Part shown: in pieces, positions 24,514-37,990 of the stretch
Numbering within the stretch: the stretch's first letter is position 1
How the letters are laid out: every line of letters begins with the position of its first letter
Source: Apostichopus japonicus
Lineage: Eukaryota > Echinodermata > Holothuroidea > Aspidochirotida > Stichopodidae
Length of the DNA: 64,000 nt
Direction of reading: 5' to 3'
Assembly (NCBI RefSeq): GCF_037975245.1
Contig: NC_092562.1
Location: 30,082,054-30,146,053 of the forward strand
Notes under the pieces: generated by a model
Database searches by the model: none
Seen by the model: only the letters and a program-made list of their open reading frames with translations
What the model was told of the DNA's origin: nothing
Made by a program: the position numbers and the translations under genes

Positions 24514-27500
24514 CCCAAAGTGGCTCACATATTCAAGTAGGCTAATCCTTGTATCATGGAGAAAGTAGTAATGGTAGTTCTAGGCATTTGTTTGCTACAA
24601 TGCCTTTCATGCATTATATTACATCAATTGTTCATTTGCGTGATTCATAAATGCTTATTTGCATAATTATTGATTTATTAATTTTGTGTGCTTGTCCATC
24701 AGTAAATTTGGAAGAACATTATTCACTTAGGCATATAATTGACAGCACCATAGTCACTCAAGCCAAAACGAAACATTCTAGTCTAGGGAAATCAGCATTT
24801 GCAAAGTTTCATTAAAACAAACCCAAAGGTCCATGAATAGGTTTTGATATGGTAATCACCACACACAGTAAGACAATTGCTGTGGTACTCACATAGCATG
24901 TGTTTACAGAGAGTGAATCCAATATGTCATGACCAGGTGAAGAGGAAATCAACCAAGGCAAGAATGATGATGTCACAAACAATTTTAGACCATTTAACTT
25001 GGGTACCTCTCTTAGCAACTGGTAATGGGGAAATACACAAAATGTCCTTTTTGTTTCGAGAGAGGAATGGTGGATACTTTATACACTCTAAAGGTTTTCA
25101 TCAATCCTTTCCGGAATTATTGTAAAGTGAACTTGAAACAATATACATAGTTGAAGACAAATTATGTTTGCATTTCTTACTGAAATTTCATGGGTTTGCC
25201 TTTCAATATTAATCATAATCAGATGCATGTAATTTGTATATATCAGTAGCAACTACCTTGCAGTTAAATTTAAAAATATATGTGAGAAAACACACATATC
25301 AGAGAGGATTTAATTTTATTTTCATCTTGAACGGATTACTCAGAGGTTAATTTAGTGTTGATATGTTAAATAAGAATACAATCTAAGTATCCAGCAGCTG
25401 AAGTAAGAATTTTCTTGCCATTACTCTAAAGGAAAGTTGATAGACAACTAGCTAATACAAGTAAGGATCAAGCTAAACATGGTTATATTATCTTTTACTT
25501 ATGCCTTGTAATTGTCAGTAGTAATTTACCAATATCTGTAGTAAGGTAACAGGATCAGTTGTTTGTGATCTGTCCCAGTCCCTCTTGTAAGGTAACAGGA
25601 TCTATGCTAGTATTGATTTAAATATTAATAAGGTAAAAATGGTATTTCTGGGTTGTAATCATGACTGTATGTTTAATTTGATTGTTATTCTAGTGAAATG
25701 TTATACTTTAAATTGTAAACAATTACATCTGTTTTGGGGTTGCTTGACTTTTTGAAAGGTTACTTCAGCTTACAGAATTTATGCTATTTATATCTAATAT
25801 GAATAATGATTGGGAACGATATTAGGAGCCTTGGGTAAACATATTGAGGATTAACATTGAACATTAATAAAAAATATACTTTCCCCATTGTATGGGATTA
25901 TGTATTTCAATTTATTTTTGTGTTTACAAAGCAAGATGAAACATGTTTATTGTCGTTTTCGTTTGTACTAAAATGAGAGTTTAATAAAAAAAAAAATGTA
26001 TTAAAAAAAAACAGGATCAGTAACCATTATAACCTTTGATATCATAATAGACTCAGTAGTCTGTTACATTGATTCAAGAAGTATATGTTATGAGGTATCA
26101 GGATCAATGGTCAGGTACCTATTCCCAGTACTGTATCTGTGGTAAGGTTGATCACTCTCTATGGTTACCCAACAACACCTTTTTGTTATCATTTCTTTCT
26201 TTTAATGCTTGTTCCGAGACGTCTTTCATTAAAATCAGATATTTTAGGTAAGATATATTGTTGTATTAATTTTTGTAACTTGAACATAAGTAACATACTA
26301 TGATATAAATGACATGTTTCAGCTGTTTTCTACTGAGCTTTTAGTAATGAAAATGTTTCCCTTAAAACAAAGAAATACAAGTTCAATGTTTCTTTTGATA
26401 TTTTTTATAGCATGTCATGTAATAAACTTCTCTGTCTGTCATTAGCTGTGCCATATAAGTTATAAACCTCTCAGTGAAAAGAACACCATGCAGTACTTTA
26501 AGTTGTTAAAATAATATTTGGTTAAGTTCTTATAACAACATCCAACTATGTTTAATAAACAGAGATAGTTTGGGTATTAATAGATATAATTTTTGCTCCT
26601 ATTACAAGTTTTGAGTACTACTGGATTTCATTTAGAAGTAGTCCTTTTTATCAGTCAGTACACTTCTCTCAGGATGAGTACTTTATGGGTACTTTTACTT
26701 AAAATAAAAAAAAAAGCATGCATGTAAAACTAAATATTACAGTGGAGAACTGCATTACTTTGTTACTAATTTGGCTTTGCATAGTATTACCCTATGAGAG
26801 GGAGTACTGTGATAATATTCCTTCTCCATTAGTACATTTAATGTTCTGCTGATTATAAACTGTATATACATAGTTCATGAATGACGTGTTTTTGGTCATA
26901 GTTCCATTTTGGCAGTACTATTCTTTATATTTATATTCTCATATATTGAATAAATCAAAAGTATTTTCAAAGTATTTGTACTTGGATGAAAGGTACACCT
27001 TCTTAGTACTCTAGAAGCTGCACATGAATACTGGTGCTCAAGCTATATTTGTATTGTATTGGTACTCAGATTGTTAACGACTCTGGGAAACATACTCCAT
27101 TACAACATTGCATCTTTCAAAAGCCATTGTTACATTACATCCAAATGACACACAATTTGCAAAAGCTAAAGCTGCTTGATTCGGAGCTGACCTTTTACTA
27201 GATTGAAACATTTGAGTTGGTTTTCATCAAATTTTCATTCACACTAGAGATTTGATCTGTAGCTTTGTCTTGATAGATTGTATTGTTCCAAATCTAGTGT
27301 AAACAGGCAATAGAAGTGACAATTTCATGTTGGTTGCTGAAGAACAGATAGTATTGTAGTAGCTTTCATTTTCCCACTTGGTGCAATGTAGATTATATCT
27401 TTTCTGTTTCATCAAAGTTTAGAATTTTACTTTAATACTACTACGTGTCAATATTCTTTGATTGCATAGTATCTTGGTTTCTGCCTTTTTGTAGTAAATT

Positions 27501-28100
27501 TGGATTTTTTTTCTTTAATACTAAAATTAGATAAAGGTGTTTATGTATTATTTGTGTTTGTCTATTGTTTACACACAATTTGGAATTTCCTTTTAATTTT
27601 TTGTTTTTAGGTAGTCCTTTTTTGGCTGCATTTCTTTTACTGAAATTTGTAATTAACTTTTAATAGAATTCTAAATATTCCTATGGTGTATAAGGTATTT
27701 GCTAGTTTACAGTCATAACTTTTATTCATTTGCAATAAGTTGGCTATCTTAAACATTCATTAAACCTTATAGCAATAATTGATATAATCTATGGTACCTG
27801 TGCTGTGGTTGTAATTCCCAGAGTGCACTCTGCACGGAGGTATTATGATGTTTATCTTAAAGTACTGAATAAGCTTTCCCTAAGATAAGGCCATTTTGAG
27901 TTTGTGATGACAGTAGAATCATAACTTCATCTGATTTCTAGTTTACCACCGGTAAAAGTTCAGAATGGAATTAAGCTGGACATCCTGTGGGGAGGATTTC
28001 CTCTACTAATCTAGGAGGATTAAAATCAACAACAGCATCGGCGAATTATTAAGCCATATCTTCAGATCGAGATAAAATTATTGTATTTGTATGGCTGAAA
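24514..28100. other. 3' flank and probable 3' UTR of the phosphatase gene; otherwise empty
   Basis: AT-rich sequence with no recognisable coding domain. Possible poly(A) signals AATAAA occur at 25866-25871 and 25983-25988, but I cannot say which, if any, ends the transcript. Short words such as GGTAACAGGATC recur near 25.55-25.60 kb. Confidence 0.45.
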
Positions 28101-30680
28101 ATGATCTACAGAAAACGTGTGCATGAGGAGTGCAATGCCATAGCCAGGGACAGAGTGCCCACCCCCCCCCTCAGAAATTTATGGGGACATGATGGGCGAC
28201 TGAAAATAAAAGGCAGCACAAAGAAACAAAAATATAAATGTACTCGATGGGGGTTGGGGCCAATGATGGGGGGAACTACTAAAGAGAATGCAACGAAATA
28301 CCAAATAAATTTACCACCAGTTACAACTCCCACCTTAACTAGTCCAATGTAAAATATTCTTGCATTTAATGTTTAAGTTAAGTTAGCCTAGTTGAGCAGT
28401 TTTTATACCATCATTTTCACACCATTTTAAACTATTTTTCGTATGTTTTGTATTGTATTGCATTGCATTGCGGGTAACTAATGGTAAATATAAACCAAGA
28501 ATGGTTTGTGGAATTGTCTCTAACTGCGTTGTCTATTACATTTGTCATTAACATATTAAATAGCACTTAATGAATATTGATGTAGCAGTCAAGTTTTGCA
28601 CCAGGACATGAATGTTCAAAACTATGACAGGTTTATGGTTTTGCTTTCTGCATTGATTATGATGACCATTACATATCCAATACGAACATCAATGATATAC
28701 AAGAATGATTATCATAGTAAAAAATCAATTTACTCATTTTTAGGAGGGAATTCTGATCCATCAAGCTTCTTCCATCTTTTAAATTGATTTATTCATTACA
28801 TATATGGAACCATAACTACACCTAAGCAAACTACTATAAATGTGGCAGTAAATATTTGTAGACTAGGATATGTTAATGTGTTCATCTCTTCTCTACAAAT
28901 TGTAACAAGAGGCCACTACTCCACTTAGGCCCCAGAAATATTGATGGTGTATTCTTTGTCTGAACTCATGGTAAAGAATTGCTCTAATCTTGCTTTGAAC
29001 ATGTTAATTCATATTATGAAATTTTCTGTAGAAACTCCAAATATCATTTTAAATAGCTTTTACCCACAACGTCTTAAGAATGCTATTGTTTATAGCCAAA
29101 GCCTGAGACTAAAACGCATTTACTCCAAATTCACATAATTATTAACATCAGGTATCTATTTTAAAATGATATTTCTTGAACGTTGGTTACCCCTTCACTT
29201 AACTAGATGGTGTCTCTAGGGCAGACAAATTAAATTGTGAGGATTTATTGAATTGCAAGTCCAAATATCCTAACACAGGCATTCCGTTTGTGATTAATTA
29301 CAGCCCCCTTAACCAGCTAAGTGCAAACTATATATGAGGCAAAGACGAATAAAACAATTCTGTATGTATTCCTTACTTACAACTGTGTTGTAAAACTGTA
29401 AAACAAGCTAAATGATACGTAATAATACTAAGAAATAATCGCTAAACACGGAAAATGTTGTACTGCACCCGATTCATGTTGTAATTGCGATAACTAAAGT
29501 GAACATTGGTAATATTGATCCACTATAGTTATTAAGTTGTATTATAACTTCATCACACACATTATGAATTTCACAATAACTATGGTGGACTATTACAAGT
29601 CGTTCAAGGAGGCCTTTAATATTCAGATATTACAGAAAGCGACTGGAATACTAACTCTAATGTATTGACAATTTCCATTGCCAAAGTGTCACACACATAC
29701 ACACCAACCTTGATTAATCAGTTTGTTTATTAAATTTCAACAAGGAATTAAACACTATCGATCATTAGAAAGCAGTCCACACCCATGCCCAACACCCTTT
29801 GGCATTTACAGAGTTAGCATCCATTTTCCAACCGACACCCATGATTGCTCCAATAACAAGGAGGATTTTTCATACATATGCACTTCTCTAAGTCCTGTGC
29901 CCCCCCCCTCCTCCCTCCCTCCAAAGAAAACATGATAACATATCCCTTGGTATATGTGCCTACACAGAGAGGTTGAGATTGTTTAATAAGTGCCATTCTT
30001 GTGGTTTTTCATTTTCTTTTTAATGCTCATGCAACTTTGTCCTGCAACTTACCAAACTTTCAGGTCAATACCATACTTAAACCCCGTACTGACGAAACTA
30101 TTCCATGTTCATTCCTAACCTTTTGCTATGCTGTGCAACCATGGGCCACCAATTTTGCTGGGTGTAACTAACATATCAGAAACCATGGGCATATCAGAAA
30201 TCATGGAAACAACATGATAGGAACCCTGACAGAAACATTTCCCTATATAACTGTAGGTTAAACATGTCAATCATTAAGGTAGCAAGTCCCTGTCAAAGGT
30301 GACTTGTTACTATGATACTTAATTGGATTTACTGTGCAGTTACAACTGTTTGGTTGCCATAAACCAACCTCCAATTTAATTGACTAATCCAAGTTTTGAG
30401 TTGAGTTCATCAACAGTAATATATCGATCTTTCAGTATTCATGTTGAGTGAAGTCTTTGATATGACCTTCATGTGCCATATTGTTCCATTAATTTTTTTC
30501 ATCGATATAATCTTGTACAAATTTTATCCATGCAAACGATTTTTAGAAGGCAGCAGAAACTTGAATTTCATCTATGGGCTCTCAATAATTTGGTGATATA
30601 GCAGTTACAGGTAGCACAATTACAGGTAGCCTGTATTGGCCACAAATTAAAGCGTGCTTTACAACAATAATATCGCAAGG
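28101..30680. other. Intergenic sequence; possible decayed short element near 28.1-28.35 kb
   Basis: CATAGCCAGGGACAGAGTG followed by a C run near 28135-28175 resembles the 'GTAGCCAGG + C-run' ends of the short elements at 36-42 kb. No far end was found. The rest, to 30.68 kb, shows nothing I can name. Confidence 0.4.
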
Positions 30681-31205
30681 GAAGCTTGGACAGAATTACT
30701 CGTTTCCTGGAGTGGAGCTATATAAATCTACATTATTATTATTATTATGCTTATTATTATCATTATACCACCCCATTTCCAAAGGGTCTTTATAGGGTTC
30801 CTATTGATTTTTGGGTAAAGTTCAAAATACTCCTACTTGCATTTCATGCTCATGATTTACTACAGCCTGTGTATCTCGCTAACCTATCATCTTACATTCC
30901 TGTGAGCACAGTACGTTTGACTAGCAAGTCATACCTCTCTGTACCTAATCATAGTGTGAAGGCTTGTGGATTCAGAAGTTATTTGCTAATTACTCTGCCC
31001 CAAGTCTTTGGAATCAGTTACCAGACCATCTTCGAACTAGTTCTAATCTACCAACATTCAAGAGTTCACTGAAGACTAATTTTTTCTGTTGTGCATTTCA
31101 GTGTTGATGCTATCCACTTTGTGAACCAATCATGGTCAGTTACTCATTTCATGGAGTGGTGCTATAAAAAATTTACATTATTATTATTATTATTATTATT
31201 ATAAG
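30680..31205 (+). pseudogene. Two stacked LINE 3' ends with (ATT)n tails
   Basis: The first tail has GGAGTGGAGCTATATAAATC then (ATT)n at about 30710-30765. The second copy follows at once with broken LINE C-terminal coding (YRVPIDFWVKFKILLLAF and, after a frameshift, APSLWNQLPDHLRTSSN then LPTFKSSLKTNFF). It ends with GGAGTGGTGCTATAAAAAAT and (ATT)n at about 31150-31201. The repeated 3' tail and microsatellite end are typical of L2/CR1-like LINEs. Confidence 0.82.
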
Positions 31206-33100
31206 GCAATTACTTCCTATGCTATGAAAACTGGTCAAAATCCATTCATAATAGCATATATCGGTCATACTCTGCCATATCATACAGTTATCTTATACAA
31301 ACATTTGGAGGAGTTTTTATAGTGTTTTTTTTTCAAAGGTCATGTACAGATAGTATACAGGTAGCAAAGGTTTGCTTCTTCTTGTTACAGTATCAGAAAA
31401 AAGAGTATCGTACCTTCATGCTCACTGGTTTGGGGTGGGGTGTCTTCTGGCAACTCTTTGGAGATGGGTACACCCACCCTCTCCATCTGCAAAGAAAACA
31501 AAACATTACTTGAGAGGAAAATTATTCCTTGCAGTGACCAAAGTAAAACAAAATGTTTTCATGTCTTGAAACCCTGCAGGATATTCATATTTTACTAGTT
31601 TGTTTGCAATCATCCATAAAGTATCGTCTTACATCATTAGATTTGGTGTTAGTTTCTTTACAAACCCATCAATATAAGTAGAAGTGTACTGCATTCAATG
31701 CATGACTACAAAAAAGACCAGCTGTTTGTAATATGTGTCACAAAATGGATTTCTTGGTTGTGGGCGCAGATGCATGTGTTACAAGGTGTAAGAAACAGGG
31801 GCACCAGTGGCATGTCCCTGATCGCCCCCTTAACTTTGTGAACAATTTAAAATTTCCCCTTATGAAAACGAAAAGCCGTCCTTTAGAAATTGTATTCCCT
31901 ATATGGCAAAAAGAAAGTAGACAGTTTTCTTATTATCTCGTTGTCTCAGCTGTTGTTTGAAATGTTTGCTATATGGGTGCTCCAAATAAGTTCTACTGGT
32001 ATAACAGCTAAAAACATAAACAGACGTGGCCTAAGAAGCATATCTTAAGATATCCATGTTTTATCACCTCTGCTAACTTCCACCTGCCTTTGACCTACAC
32101 CTAATGCCAAATACAGGATATTGACTAGCAGAATTGCAAGTCACATGCCACATATAAAATCAGTCAACATTACTGCTGATGGGAGGAGTAGCACAAATAC
32201 CGCTTTCCACTTTTGACCTTGAACACTGACCAACATCAATGGAATTATTCTAAGTGTCATGATAAGGTCCAGATGTCTCACCTCAACCATATGTGCATGC
32301 ATGCTTTTCCTGATAGTCATGAAATGGTGAGAACATCTTAAGACCCAAAGGCTCAATCAATTTAATGATTCCCTTCTCAAGACAGAGACATAGACAAGAA
32401 CTGTAATCTTAACATTTTATGTGTGCACATAAAATATGCACAACTGTCATAGGCACACTGGCTGCTGGCCCAGACAGCTGATTCGTCAGAAAAGGATTTC
32501 AGTGAATGTCAAATATTCAGGATACAAACTGTACCTTTCTATTGTCTCATCAAGAGCACAATTATTTCCAATTCTAAATGAAATGGAAATACATTAGGAA
32601 AGCAAAAGGCATATCAACTAATATATTAATGGAGAGTGTTATTGTCAATACAGCTGACTCCAGACACAAAGCTCTATTTTTGTGAAACTGACGGTACAGC
32701 TTTTCACATACCACAATAAATATTACTGCTATGTTGCACAATTGCCTGTAGGTCATCCAGCCCACATGACAATGGCTGTTTGAATAATACAACTGGTAGT
32801 AGACTGCAGACACTTACTTCCTCATCCGCTATACTTTCTGTAGCTCATCCAACGTTTCCCAGTTAATGCCCTAATGTCATGCAAACTGAAATATTGGTTA
32901 CTCAAATTCATAATGGTATAAAGTTTAACTCAAGAACGTGATACTGTCAAAGCTCTCTGTTGATTCATGAACACTGTTGTGGCCTTACTTGAGATAAACA
33001 TGCAACATCAATGTGACATTTTTTTAACATTACCATATGGGATCTTAGAATATTTTTCCTTTTTCCAAGCCACAAAGAAAGATAGATCCACAAACTAGCC
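31206..33100. other. Intergenic sequence, no feature recognised
   Basis: Open frames here are short and carry no recognisable domain on either strand. Confidence 0.5.
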
Positions 33101-33104
33101 TTAA

Positions 33105-34797
33105 AGATGAACGATAGTGATTTTTCAGCATCGACGAAAAAATACGATTTTATTCAAGAGTATTCTAGTTGGTTTCCATATTACACATGTGAAAATTCAA
33201 GTCAATCCGATGTTGGAAAAGGCTTAAAAAAAATTGCTAAACTCGTTGATTTTTTAAACAAAAATTGGGCTTTTCGCGAACAGCGATATGATGATCACGT
33301 GATCTACAGTGACATGTGACGTCATTATGATGATAACAAAGTGAGCTCGGCGTAGTGTACTTCAGCAGTGTGCACTTAGTGTGTAAGTTTAGTTGCAACC
33401 TACTCTATATTGGACTCGACAAACAACCTAAACCAGAGAGGAGATTTGATACACTGCGTGAGACATTTAAGGATCTAATTTTAATAAGGTGTTATTGTTC
33501 CTGCTTTTTCTTGTCGTTTTAGGGAAGCCGACTGCCCCAATGTAAATTACGGAATAATCGGTCATAGAGCCATCTCGGGCCCAATTGAAATTTGCGTGTG
33601 GCAAGGTCACTATAAAGTAAAAAAAAACTTTGAAAGATTGATGCTTTTATGCCGCATTATTTATATATATCCCAATTAATGCAACAGTAAGTGTTGGAAC
33701 TGGAAGACATGTCAGACGTGAACAACCTAATGACTATGTGAGGAGAGAATCCACGTGCAAATTTCAATTGGGGCATGGACGTCGCTTAGGCAGTTTTTTT
33801 GGGCAGAGATGTGTTCATACCCTCCAAACTACTTTAAATGTAATACGAATAGGAAATGTATGTATGCTCGAGCGAAACAAAACATCGTGTAAGTATTACT
33901 TACGAGCGCACACTGTCACTTATGTTTGCACAGTGTGAAAGTACCGTTTGCGGACCTACGTGAAGTTGGGCTAGAATACGATTCCTCCTGAAGCCCAAAC
34001 CACGAGGCATGCATGTGAATAAACGCAATAGGCATTGCATGTAGTGAGAAAATTGTTCGAGCTAGACTAACTACTCGATTGAGTTCAAATGCGGTTGTAT
34101 TTCAAGCTCAGTGAAACCATTCTGTTGGATTTAATGACGCACGTAACAAGGAACGTTTATGTTTTACAGTAGGCCTAGTGCATACAAGCGAATCTACTTT
34201 GTTTAGAACTTTGGATTTTCTTTCGGATGTTATACTAAACTACGTTTGAGACTATCATCACTATTGTTATTGTGCCAGTTTGACTGGTCAGTGAGCACAT
34301 TCATACATCACTCTGTATAAAACCCGCCAAAAACGTGATCTTGAGATTTACGTTACTTTGGGTCAGCTTGCGAGTTACCTCTTCAGATATTGGGAAATCG
34401 TTGCGAAATCGCCGCAAATTTCGTAAAAAAAACTTGTAAACACGTGGTGAAGAAATCAAGAAACACCATGATATTCATTATCTATTTATGTCTTGAACAT
34501 TACGCCGGAAAATAACAGTTATGCTGACACGAAATGCACGCACAGCTCCGTACTGAACAGTTCACAACAGAAAAGATCATCACAGTGACGTCATTCACTG
34601 ACCTGAGGGCTGTTCAAGGTCGTTGCAGTGTTTGCAAAATCCTAAATTACGGAGACGAAAAAACGATGTTTCAATTCCCTTTTTTATAACTTTCCGGTGT
34701 GCTATTTGGAAAATTAAAAAAATATGTTGCTTGGTAACATATAAACTACATTATATATGAAAATGAGAGATTTTTTTTCTGTCACTATCGTTCTACT
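33105..34797. mobile_element. TTAA-flanked non-autonomous DNA transposon (1693 bp)
   Basis: Left end AGATGAACGATAGTGA, right complement AGTAGAACGATAGTGA (14 of 16 match). TTAA lies directly outside each end (33101-33104, 34798-34801). A TTAA target is typical of piggyBac and Kolobok-type elements. Inner parts also show weak symmetry (CAGTGACATGTGACGTCATT on the left, CACAGTGACGTCATTCACTG on the right). No transposase frame is present. Confidence 0.75.
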
Positions 34798-34801
34798 TTA
34801 A

Positions 34802-35655
34802 TCGTGAATGCAAACCTTATGAAATAGAACCTTATCAAGCTACCTTGCATATTACTCATTCTATACATTTATAATGACATTTGGTTATCTACATGGCCAC
34901 TTGCTCCATCCAAAGTTTCTCTCTAGCTGGCTCTCAAGGAAAGTTGATTGAGAAATCTTGGCTTATTGGAACAGACTCACTCACATTTCCACTGGATATC
35001 CACTGTACACAATGTCATTGATCAAACATAATCCACTATACCTTGCACTTTGGACGTACATCTCACACAGAAGAAATATTTGCTTGCAATATTGTAATAC
35101 CTGTGCTTGTGCTCTCATTTATGCATGAATATTACGTGTGCTTACTACGATACCATCTTAAAACTAACGCGCAGTTGTGATCATGTATTTAAGAGCGATA
35201 GAAGAATTAGCTTTCATTACTTTTACTTTCTTTGCCAGTTTTTGTTAAACTATTTAAGCAACTCTCTCATTATTTCTGGAAGAACCATAACTAGCCATTT
35301 CATTCTGTCAATACTCCTCCAATATCAGTTTATGGTCAACAAGCTAAAAAATAAAGAAAGGTAGTTTCAGTGCATATAGTGCACACATCCTTTTCTTAAA
35401 AAAAAGTTGTTCAACTTTGAATCCAGCACAAACTATCACTCTTGCAAGAAAAACTCATACATGAAAAGTTGGGGTATAACTGATCGTAGGCATATTATTT
35501 ATGATAAATAAACCCACAGTGTGATGTTCATCCTAGTCTATCACCGTCCTGATTAATTGCTCCAACTTACAATTGACAACAACCATGATCATAATTCATA
35601 GATATAACTTGAATGGATTTTTCATGAAAACTCCTTTTCACCATAGGAGCTGACT
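34802..35655. other. Intergenic sequence, no feature recognised
   Basis: AT-rich sequence with no element ends identified. The 85-codon open frame at 35107-35364 is not recognisable. Confidence 0.5.
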
Positions 35656-35662
35656 TGAAAAC

Positions 35663-36025
35663 CCAGGCGCATATCCGGGGGGGCGTTGGGGGCGCGCCCC
35701 CCGGGTAAGAAAAAGAGGAGAGAAAAAAAAGAAGAAAAAAGGAAAAAAGAGGGGGAAAAGAGGAGGAGGAGAGGAAGGAAGGGAAAAGAAAAAGAAGAAA
35801 GAGAGAAAAATGAGAAAAGGAGGTAGTAAAAGAAAAATGCCAAGACATCGGGAAGAGAAAGAGGAACAGTGACATCATTACAGCGCTGATCCCTATTATA
35901 TACACAGGGTAACCAGTGACGGATCAAGGATTTCGGAAGGGGCGTGTGCCTCACCCTACCCCTTACACCGACAACTCCATTTTTGACGTTTCCACTTTTC
36001 CTCTCTCACTCATGATCTATATATA
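35663..36025 (+). repeat. Inverted-repeat family, left copy (with homopurine tract)
   Basis: Starts CCAGGCGCATATCCGGGG with a GGGCGTTGGGGGCGCGCC block. A ~115-bp almost pure purine tract follows at about 35707-35823, then CAGTGACGGATCAAGGATTT, and it ends near CTTACACCGACAACTCCATT and a TA-rich patch. An inverted copy lies at 40965-41345. The purine part makes low-complexity open frames on the minus strand that are not genes. Confidence 0.82.
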
Positions 36026-36139
36026 TACTATATATGGTCTATCATAACGCGTGTGTGTGTATACGCCTTAAACAACTGTAGAATTGTGCTATGAAACCAA
36101 ATGTGGCTGCTCTCGAACTCGACCGTGTCGTCGGGGAAC

Positions 36140-36477
36140 ATGACGCATTTCGGGAAGGGGGCGACCGCCCCCCCCCCCCCGTCAGCATATTTTGTCTATG
36201 ATATCGCTAGTAATTTCAAATTAGAAAGTGCTTAGATGCAACTTACAAGGCCTGTGAAGTGTCATTTCCAGCGATCTGGGAGGCATTTTCGGCCAAAATT
36301 TGCTTGTACGCTTCGCGCCAACAAATGGTCTTGTGTAGTGCCATTTCCAGCAATCTGGGAGGTGTTTTCGGCCAAAATTTTCTTGTACGCTTCGCGCCAA
36401 ATTATGGTGGAGCTACGCTTAGATAATTAGCCTACAGGCTTCGCCCCTCCCTTGGCAAATTCCTCGCTATGCGCCTG
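36140..36477 (-). mobile_element. Partial copy of the CAGGCGCGTAGCCAGG element
   Basis: Read on the minus strand it starts CAGGCGCATAGCGAGGAATT at 36477 and runs through CAAGGGAGGGGCGAAGCCTG. It shares the GCGCGAAGCGTACAAG and AGATCGCTGGAAATGGCACT words with the complete copy at 42031-42328. A ~75-bp inner block is duplicated. The far TIR is missing, so this copy is truncated. Confidence 0.7.
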
Positions 36478-36485
36478 TTCGAACT

Positions 36486-36982
36486 CAGGGGCGTAGCGAG
36501 CGGGGGGTGTGGGGGGTGTCACACCCCCCCCCCAATAATTTGGTCGCTGTCGGCAAATTTTGGGTCTGTCGGCAAAAGGAGAAAAGGTGAAGAGAGCGGA
36601 TGGGAAGAAAGAAGGAAAGCTGAATAGAGAAAAGGAGAACGGGAGCTTCTTCCGTGCCAAATTTGACTTAAAATATGCACCAGATTGCATCTAAGGACGT
36701 TTCAAAACTAAAAAATGTCCAAAGGGGAGGGGTAAACCCCGTACCCTTAGACCCCTCCCCCATTTTAGTCACCACTTCCAGATCCGTCGGCAAATCAAAT
36801 TTGACTTAAAATATACACCAGATTGCATCTAAGGACGTTTCAAAACTAAAAAATTGCCAAAGGGGAGGGGGACACCCCCTCCCCTTAGACCCCTCCCTCA
36901 TTTCAGTCACCACTTCCAGATCCGTCGGCAAATCAAATTCTCCACACCCCCCCCCAACAAAAACCCCTTCGCTACGCCCCTG
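36486..36982. mobile_element. Short TIR element (497 bp) with perfect 8-bp TSD
   Basis: Both ends read CAGGGGCGTAGCGA inward. TTCGAACT is duplicated at 36478-36485 and 36983-36990. An 8-bp TSD suggests hAT-type mobilisation. The interior holds two tandem copies of a ~138-bp block (from ACTTAAAATATGCACCAGAT to TTCCAGATCCGTCGGCAAAT). It inserted directly against the end of the element at 36140-36477. Confidence 0.88.
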
Positions 36983-36990
36983 TTCGAACT

Positions 36991-37359
36991 TGTAAAGCAA
37001 ACACATCATATCAGTGTACATGAAAATGACGTTCCAGGATGAAAAGCCTCAAAACTGTCCGACTTGCGATTTGAAAAAAATAACCAAAAATGAGCGCGCG
37101 CGTTCAACATGATAATGTCAATATCATAGAAGCAAGCATCGGTTAGTACATCGCATGCCATCGTGTACCGTACGGTCCGTGAAAGTTGCGCAGTATACCG
37201 CGGGATGCTAATGTAAACAAGGAAATGTCTAATGTAGATGGAGAAAAAGCATGAAGGTCCAATTATGTAAAAACTCTCTTTTACATTAGTTATGGCGAAT
37301 TAGGGGCTGCATCCACCCCCCCCCCCTGCCTCCTACACCTATGTGTATAGTGTTCAGTT
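36991..37359. other. Spacer between repeat-family elements
   Basis: No gene recognised. A C-run at 37314-37327 near GGGGCTGCATCCACC resembles the C-rich ends of neighbouring elements. Confidence 0.45.
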
Positions 37360-37990
37360 TCGGAAATATATGCTATTTTTTCATTTCCTTCAACAAAGTT
37401 TTATAGTAACCGTTATAAGAGGTTTTAATATTTGTACACCAATAAATTAACTGTGTCTGAATTTTTGAAAATTTCTGACCAACATTCTTAATCACACTTC
37501 CCTCTACTCGTGCAATTTTGACCGGTCTGTTAGGGGTTGAAGGAGATTTTTCTATATTGGTTGTCCATAGATGAAATTTTGTACAATATTATGGGTATGT
37601 TTTGAAGTGAGTTTATTCACGAGAAATGTGAAGTTTCAAATTCTTAACGAATAATGGGCTTAAAACCTTGAAAAGTGGGGCTGACGGATATTGTGGGCCG
37701 CGAGGTAGAATCACCTACAAAAGCAATGATCCACAGGAGATGTGATGAGTTCGAATATGATTTGTGACTGGTGACAATCTTCAAAAAGGTTATGGATGGA
37801 AAAAACTATTGGAAAATACTTGGTTCTCAGGCAAAAAGTGTACATCTGGTTGGTCATTTTCAAGCCCGAAAAGTGCCATTTCCGGTGATCTGGATGCATG
37901 GTATCAAAACAAGAAATTTTCTTGTACTCTGCGCGCCAACTGATGGCACATATACTGTATGCAGGCAGACGAACAAAAACGTGTAGATTG
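37360..37990 (+). repeat. Long repeat-family copy, forward
   Basis: Includes TAAGAGGTTTTAATATTTGT, ACCGGTCTGTTAGGGGTTGA, CAGGCAAAAAGTGTACATCT and AAGTGCCATTTCCGGTGATC. An inverted copy of most of it lies at 39230-39765, and a part again at 40205-40375. Short open frames through the TGTACATCTGGTTGGTCA part (SVHLVGHF type) recur in each copy but carry no recognised domain. Confidence 0.8.

Noticed and set aside
35567-35954. Phe/Ser-rich minus-strand frames, also plus strand at 41092-41307
   Set aside because: Translations of the homopurine/homopyrimidine tract in the inverted repeat family.
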